Virus record (IMG/VR): IMGVR_UViG_3300011129_000044
Coordinates: 6,927-33,824 of that record
Reading direction: 5' to 3' (one strand)
Source: a virus
DNA: 26,898 nt
Shown here: positions 23,089 through 26,898 of the stretch, piece after piece
Layout of the letters: each line of letters starts with the position of its first letter
Position numbering within the stretch: position 1 is the stretch's first letter
Translations under genes and position numbers: made by a program
Notes under the pieces: generated by a model
The model's input: only the letters and a program-made list of their open reading frames with translations
What the model was told of the DNA's origin: nothing
Databases searched by the model: none

Positions 23089-23117
23089 ATACTACGCATA
23101 GATGATATTATTGTCTA
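23089..23117 (-). promoter_or_regulatory. Leftward sigma70-like early promoter
   Basis: Minus strand: TAGACA (-35, 23112-23117), 17-base spacer, TAGTAT (-10, 23089-23094). Transcription would start near 23082 and reach the first early ATG at 23053 after a short leader with a ribosome binding site. The -10 hexamer equals that of the rightward promoter. Confidence 0.6.
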
Positions 23118-23314
23118 ATATTTTGTTTGCATATTAATAAATATTTTAATTACTTTTGAGTATATAAGTAAATACTGAGCTATATAAAGAGCGGGCGTGT
23201 GCGCGAGTAACACAATAGTCTGCCGATGTCAATAGTTAATTAGCTTGGTAGCTAACTTAGGTATGTGTCGAAGTATTACAGTTATATCGACATGATGACT
23301 TGGTTATAGCTATA

Positions 23315-23569
23315 GTGGGTACCATATAGACCCTCACACTTGCCTTATGATAACTTGGGTTGCCTGTGGATAACTTTGTGGATAACTTATGTTCCACGTA
23401 GAACCTTGGGCTATCTTATGTATAACTTTGGGGATATCCTTGGGATAAACTGTGGATAACTTGTGTATATGTATAACTCTGTGGATAACCTGTGGATAGC
23501 TTGTGGATAGCCTGTGGATAAAAGACACCGGAGGGGGACAGACGCTACAGTATTCTTATGGGTACCCAC
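23315..23569. repeat. 9-bp inverted repeat flanking the origin-like array
   Basis: GTGGGTACC at 23315-23323 and its exact complement GGTACCCAC at 23561-23569 bracket the DnaA-box array. Each contains the palindrome GGTACC. They could be protein sites marking the array ends; chance cannot be excluded. Confidence 0.5.
23345..23521 (+). repeat. DnaA-box-like repeat array, putative replication origin
   Basis: Five exact TGTGGATAA (complement TTATCCACA, the strongest E. coli DnaA box) start at 23365, 23377, 23451, 23480 and 23513. Two TGTGGATAG variants start at 23491 and 23502, with degenerate copies near 23345, 23417, 23429, 23440 and 23468. All point the same way. The last four strong copies are spaced exactly 11 bases, and several others 11-12, about one helical turn. 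The unit is roughly ACYTGTGGATA. An AT-rich tract adjoins. This is the build of a DnaA/iteron origin; the role is inferred. Confidence 0.75.
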
Positions 23570-23743
23570 CCGCATACAAAAGAAGCCAAAAGTGAACATT
23601 TAATGACAATAAATACAACATAAGTAAAAGCTATAAGTGTATGACACCAGTATACCTTTTGGTTATATTGTTCTTTTAATAATATAGAAACATAAGTATT
23701 ATTAATACTTTTCAGTAAAATTACAAATAAGACAAAAAAAGAC

Positions 23744-23772
23744 TTGACTTTTGCTTAAAAATATGTTAGTAT
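23744..23772 (+). promoter_or_regulatory. Rightward sigma70-like promoter for packaging genes
   Basis: TTGACT (-35, 23744-23749), 17-base spacer, TAGTAT (-10, 23767-23772). Start expected near 23780, leaving an AT-rich leader of about 120 bases before the small terminase gene. No other promoter of this quality was seen upstream of the packaging genes. Confidence 0.65.
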
Positions 23773-23885
23773 AAATAAGTAATCTTAGATAGCTTGGTAT
23801 TGCTAAGTAATATTTTAATAATTCATTAAAGATATTCTTAAAGGTTTATCATAAAAGTTATTCTAAGGCAACTTACTAGTAACTA

Positions 23886-23901
23886 CATAAGTATACTTAT
23901 G
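23886..23901. promoter_or_regulatory. 16-bp perfect palindrome over the terS start codon
   Basis: CATAAGTATACTTATG is its own complement and its last three bases are the ATG of the small terminase gene. It could be an operator for a dimeric protein or an RNA hairpin occluding the start. No clear ribosome binding site precedes this ATG. Confidence 0.55.
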
Positions 23902-24318
23902 AATACAGAAGAAAAACCTAAGAGGAAGCGTGGGCGACCTAAAAAGACAGAGATGGTGTCTAGAAAGAGGGGAGCTACAGGTCTACCTAGAGGCCGTCCT
24001 AAAGGTGATGCTGCTATTATCAATGAGTATAAGGGTCGTATGCTTACGTCTCCTAAATCTAAGTTGGTCTTAGAGTCTATATTTGATGCTGCTTTAGATA
24101 ATGAACACAAACATCAAGCTGCTGCTTGGAAGCTTTTAGCTGATCGTATAGTCCCTTTAAGTTACTTTGAGAAAGATAAGGTAGCTGGTGGCAAAAGTGC
24201 TATTAACATTTCTATTACTGGTGTCGGTGGAGAGCAGACAATAATTTCTTCTGGTTCTAATGACACTCAAGATGATGCTTTAGACGCAGAATACACAGAG
24301 GACTATCCAAATTTCTAA
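23899..24318 (+). CDS. terS: Small terminase subunit-like protein with two AT-hooks
   Basis: 139 aa. The N-terminus carries two AT-hook motifs, KRKRGRPKK (8-16) and LPRGRPKG (29-36), which bind the minor groove of AT-rich DNA. A helical middle follows (EYKGRMLTSPKSKLVLESIF, AAAWKLLADRIVPLSYFEKDK), then a beta-like INISITGVGGEQ and an acidic C-terminus (DDALDAEYTEDYPNF). This arrangement is the usual small terminase candidate upstream of terL in marine podophages; the family is inferred from position and pattern. No ribosome binding site is evident before the ATG, which lies in a 16-bp palindrome. Confidence 0.75.
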   Translation: MNTEEKPKRKRGRPKKTEMVSRKRGATGLPRGRPKGDAAIINEYKGRMLTSPKSKLVLESIFDAALDNEHKHQAAAWKLLADRIVPLSYFEKDKVAGGKSAINISITGVGGEQTIISSGSNDTQDDALDAEYTEDYPNF

Positions 24319-24673
24319 CTATAAGTATTTTAAAATAGAAGACTTTGATTGTTCTCATACAGGTCTTAACAAAATACAACCAGAACTAGTCGAAAGGCTA
24401 GACGCACTAAGGGAGAGATGTGGTTTTCCATTCATTATCACTAGCGGCTACAGAGATCCTAGCCATCCAGAAGAAATTAAAAAGAAAAAAGCAGGTACTC
24501 ATTCTCAAGGCATTGCGGCTGACATCAAAGTTTCAAACGGCGCACAAAGGTATGCTATTGTTAAACACGCCATCGCCTTGGGGTTCAACGGCCTCGGAGT
24601 GGCTAATAGTTTCATCCATGTTGATCTCCGTGAGTCTGACGCTAATGCCCCTAGTGTAATGTGGAAGTATTAG
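24311..24673 (+). CDS. M15-family zinc peptidase (endolysin candidate), non-canonical start
   Basis: 120 aa if read from the ATT at 24311. Cell-wall D-Ala-D-Ala or L-Ala-D-Glu peptidase of the M15 type: N-terminal YFKIEDFDCSHTG, conserved SGYR (45-48), zinc ligands His64 and Asp71 in THSQGIAAD, and His103 in FIHVD. No ATG, GTG or TTG exists in this frame between the stop at 24281 and the catalytic core, so translation must use ATT (GAGG lies nine bases upstream) or ATC at 24305, or depend on a frameshift or base error. It overlaps the terS stop. The only peptidoglycan hydrolase in the window, so likely the endolysin. Confidence 0.82.
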   Translation: MSNYKYFKIEDFDCSHTGLNKIQPELVERLDALRERCGFPFIITSGYRDPSHPEEIKKKKAGTHSQGIAADIKVSNGAQRYAIVKHAIALGFNGLGVANSFIHVDLRESDANAPSVMWKY

Positions 24674-24711
24674 AGTGTACTTAGGTATGCCTGAGTATTC
24701 TTTAGTAAGCC

Positions 24712-25965
24712 ATGACTGACTTAAACGTACAGTTGCTCCCTTGGCAGCAAGAGGTGTTTAGCGACCCTACACGCTTCAAAGTAATTGCAGCAGGTCGTCG
24801 TACAGGTAAATCAAGGTTAGCTGCTTGGTTATTGATAATCAATGGTCTTAGCGAAAAAGCAGGTCAAGTGTTTTATGTTGCTCCAACTCAAGGACAAGCT
24901 AGAGATATTATGTGGACGCTTCTATTGGAGCTTGGACACGGTGTTATTGCTTCTAGTCATGTTAATAATCTTCAGATTAAGTTGGTCAACGGTTGCACAA
25001 TAGCCCTAAAGGGTGCTGATAGACCAGAGACTATGCGTGGTGTCTCTTTAAAGTTTTTGTGTATGGATGAATATGCAGACATGAAACCTGCTGTATGGGA
25101 GCAGATTCTAAGACCTGCCCTAGCTGACCAAAAGGGTCATGCGTTGTTTATCGGTACACCTATGGGTCGTAATCATTTCTATGAGCTATATAACTATTCT
25201 AAGTTAGCAGAGGATGAAGATTTTAACGGTTGGCACTTTACAAGCTATGACAACCCGTTATTAGACCCTAAAGAAATAGAGTCAGCAGAAAAGTCAATGT
25301 CTCGGTACTCCTTTAGACAAGAGTTCCTAGCCTCTTTTGAAGCCCAAGGTAGCGAGTTATTCAAAGAAGAAGACATAGTGTTTCTAGAGGAAGAACCAGA
25401 GGAAGGGGAATACTACATAGCTGTTGACCTTGCTGGTTTTACAGATGTAAACAAAGTTAAAACAAAAACAAATCATTTAGATGAGTCAGCCATAGCCATA
25501 GCAAAAGTTAGCACATCAGGTTGGTGGGTCGCAGACATAAAGCATGGTCGTTGGGGCGTAGAAGAATCTGCTAGACGCATTTTTGAGGCCGTTAGAGATT
25601 ACAAACCTATTTCAGTAGGTATAGAAAAAGGAATAGCTAAAAACGCAGTCTTGCCTTACATAACAACCTTAATGAAACAAAAAAATGTCTTCTTTAGAAT
25701 AGAAGAGTTAACCCACGGAAATAAAAAGAAAGTTGATAGAGTTGTTTGGGCATTACAGGGTCGATTTGAACACGGAGCCATTCGCTTGGCTAAAGGATCT
25801 TGGAATACACAGTTCTTAGATCAGTTATTTCAATTTCCTAACCCCTTAGTCCATGACGATCTTATAGATTCTTTAGCGTATATAGATCAATTAGCTAAAG
25901 TAGCCTACAATATGGACATGGATATTGACGAATATGAACCAATGGACGCTTACGCGGGATACTAA
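24712..25965 (+). CDS. terL: Large terminase subunit
   Basis: 417 aa. ATPase: Walker A AAGRRTGKS (26-34), Walker B FLCMDE (115-120), coupling segment IGTP (147-150). Nuclease: Asp239 in IAVDLAGF, Glu305 in GIEKG, Asp382/383 in HDDLIDSLAY. Drives DNA translocation through the portal and cuts the concatemer. Shorter than T7 gp19 (586 aa) but with both domains intact. The gap from the peptidase gene holds only a weak ribosome binding site. Four bases separate it from the portal gene. Confidence 0.96.
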   Translation: MTDLNVQLLPWQQEVFSDPTRFKVIAAGRRTGKSRLAAWLLIINGLSEKAGQVFYVAPTQGQARDIMWTLLLELGHGVIASSHVNNLQIKLVNGCTIALKGADRPETMRGVSLKFLCMDEYADMKPAVWEQILRPALADQKGHALFIGTPMGRNHFYELYNYSKLAEDEDFNGWHFTSYDNPLLDPKEIESAEKSMSRYSFRQEFLASFEAQGSELFKEEDIVFLEEEPEEGEYYIAVDLAGFTDVNKVKTKTNHLDESAIAIAKVSTSGWWVADIKHGRWGVEESARRIFEAVRDYKPISVGIEKGIAKNAVLPYITTLMKQKNVFFRIEELTHGNKKKVDRVVWALQGRFEHGAIRLAKGSWNTQFLDQLFQFPNPLVHDDLIDSLAYIDQLAKVAYNMDMDIDEYEPMDAYAGY

Positions 25966-25968
25966 AAC

Positions 25969-26898
25969 ATGGAAAACCTAGATAAAGACGAATTTAAAGA
26001 AGAAACCCTAGAAGGTTGGGTCATTGAGAAGTGTGCAGAGTGGCGAGAAGACTTTGAAACTAACTATCAACAGATGTTTGACGAGTATTATCGTATATTT
26101 AGAGGAACATGGTCAGCAGAAGACAAAACAAGAGAATCAGAACGATCCCGCATTGTCTCTCCTGCTTCACAACAGGCCGTAGAGTCTACAGTAGCAGAGA
26201 TAGAAGAGGCCACGTTTGGCAGAGGTCGTTGGTTTGACATTAAAGATGACATTGGCGATCAAAATCCCGCCGATATTGCTTTATTAAGAGAAAAACTTTA
26301 CGAAGATTTTACTAAAAACAAAGCTAGGAAAGCCATTGCAGAGTGTGTCTTAAACTCAGCTATCTTTGGTACGGGCATAGCAGAGATAACGCTGTCTAAC
26401 GAAAAAGAGATGGCACCGGCAACAGAACCAGTCATGGGTGGTGATTTAACGGCTGTAGGTGTGAACATTATAGACCGTACAGTGTGCAAACTTAGGCCCA
26501 TCTTGCCACAAAACTTTTTGATTGATCCTGTAGCTACTTCTATTGAAGAAGCATTAGGTGTAGCTATTGATGAGTTTGTTCCTTTGCACTCCATAGAGAT
26601 GCTGCAAGAAGAAGGTGTCTATCGCAATATTCCTTTAGAAACTACTTATTATGATAATGATCTAGAAGCCGATAGAAATCTAACAAACATCTACAATGAA
26701 AATAAAACTAGAAAAACAACTTACTACGGTCTAGTCCCTAGATATCTTTTGAACAAAGCTCAAGAAGAAGGTTTACTAGACGATGAAATAGAGATAGTAG
26801 AGCCTCTAGCGTCTTCTGATGGCTCTTTTGATTCCGACGAAAGCTACTATGTGGAAGCTATTGTTGTTATAGCAAACGAAGGTGTCCTTTTAAAAGAT
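25969..26898 (+). CDS. Portal protein, 3' end outside window
   Basis: 310 residues are visible with no stop before the window end. Opens MENLDKDEFKEETLEGWVIE; includes a helical REDFETNYQQMFDEYYRIF, the segment SPASQQAVESTVAEIEEATF typical of podovirus portals, and NSAIFGTGIAEITLS. Position directly after terL and size support a head-to-tail connector that forms the dodecameric DNA gate. It is in line with larger portals of marine podophages rather than the 536-aa T7 gp8, but full length is not known. Confidence 0.88.
   Translation, partial: MENLDKDEFKEETLEGWVIEKCAEWREDFETNYQQMFDEYYRIFRGTWSAEDKTRESERSRIVSPASQQAVESTVAEIEEATFGRGRWFDIKDDIGDQNPADIALLREKLYEDFTKNKARKAIAECVLNSAIFGTGIAEITLSNEKEMAPATEPVMGGDLTAVGVNIIDRTVCKLRPILPQNFLIDPVATSIEEALGVAIDEFVPLHSIEMLQEEGVYRNIPLETTYYDNDLEADRNLTNIYNENKTRKTTYYGLVPRYLLNKAQEEGLLDDEIEIVEPLASSDGSFDSDESYYVEAIVVIANEGVLLKD

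Larger units (their letters stand above)
23054..23898. other. 845-bp noncoding hub between divergent operons
   Basis: No credible gene on either strand. From left to right: leftward promoter (23089-23117), AT-rich DNA, a small hairpin TTAGCT/AGCTAA (23240-23255) and a TGTCGA/TCGACA inverted repeat (23266-23292), the DnaA-box-like array (23345-23521), a very AT-rich tract (about 23580-23740) and the rightward promoter (23744-23772) with a leader of about 120 bases. The minus-strand frames here only read through the repeats. Confidence 0.8.

Noticed and set aside
23345-23521. CRISPR array
   Set aside because: Units of 11-12 bp are mostly contiguous, without spacers of constant length and without 24-40-bp repeats.
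23334-23599. Two minus-strand frames with SYPQ/VIH repeats
   Set aside because: They only read through the TGTGGATA repeats; no ribosome binding site, no gene-like composition, and the DNA-level DnaA-box pattern explains the repetition.
24300-24325. Programmed +1 frameshift joining terS and the peptidase
   Set aside because: The phase would fit +1, but Phe-tRNA moving from TTC to TCT pairs poorly and no stimulatory element is evident; kept only as an alternative to the ATT start.
24420-24659. Plus-strand 79-codon frame
   Set aside because: It lies in another frame of the M15 peptidase gene, whose catalytic motifs are intact.

Overview
The window reads as part of the genome of a lytic, T7-like podovirus, most likely marine. 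A tail-tube, fibre and internal-virion block sits beside a T7-type replication cassette: SSB with an acidic tail, primase-helicase, family A DNA polymerase, FEN-like exonuclease and endonuclease I. A B12-dependent (class II) ribonucleotide reductase is attached to that cassette. The DNA is AT-rich and tightly packed, with many ATGA and TAATG start/stop overlaps. I see no integrase, repressor, tRNA or phage RNA polymerase, although both ends of the window cut through genes and part of the genome is missing. The gene set resembles marine podophages of the Zobellviridae/Cobavirinae or HMO-2011 kind. That placement is inference and the host is not determinable from the sequence; a marine proteobacterium is plausible.

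Layout. (1) 1-11711, plus strand: virion genes. A collagen-like protein (5' end missing) is followed by tail tubular protein A-like and B-like proteins and an 892-aa fibre ending in a C1q-like domain. Next come small virion or accessory proteins, a cluster of three small membrane or secreted proteins that may act in lysis, and three large internal (ejection) proteins. (2) 11802-19604, minus strand: SSB, primase-helicase, DNA polymerase, a GIY-YIG endonuclease, 5'-3' exonuclease, endonuclease I, a 56-aa protein, a DUF3310/gp1.7-like protein and the RNR, nearly all overlapping. A sigma70-type promoter with a 17-bp spacer and extended -10 lies just upstream. (3) 19651-23053, minus strand: about 15 small early genes, mostly unrecognised, also overlapping. 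(4) 23054-23898: an 845-bp noncoding hub. It holds two divergent sigma70-like promoters with the same -10 hexamer and, between them, an array of DnaA-box-like repeats (five exact TGTGGATAA, two one-base variants, several degenerate copies), mostly 11-12 bp apart and all in one orientation, next to very AT-rich DNA. I propose this as the replication origin. (5) 23899-26898, plus strand: small terminase with two AT-hooks, an M15 peptidase without a normal start codon, large terminase, and a portal protein cut by the window end.

How it fits together: host RNA polymerase would fire outwards from the hub. Leftward transcription yields the early mini-genes and then replication and nucleotide genes; rightward transcription yields packaging and virion genes. 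Host DnaA may help open the origin, unlike T7, where T7 RNA polymerase does this. The RNR and the DUF3310 protein would supply dNTPs to a polymerase that appears to lack the thioredoxin-binding insertion of T7 gp5.
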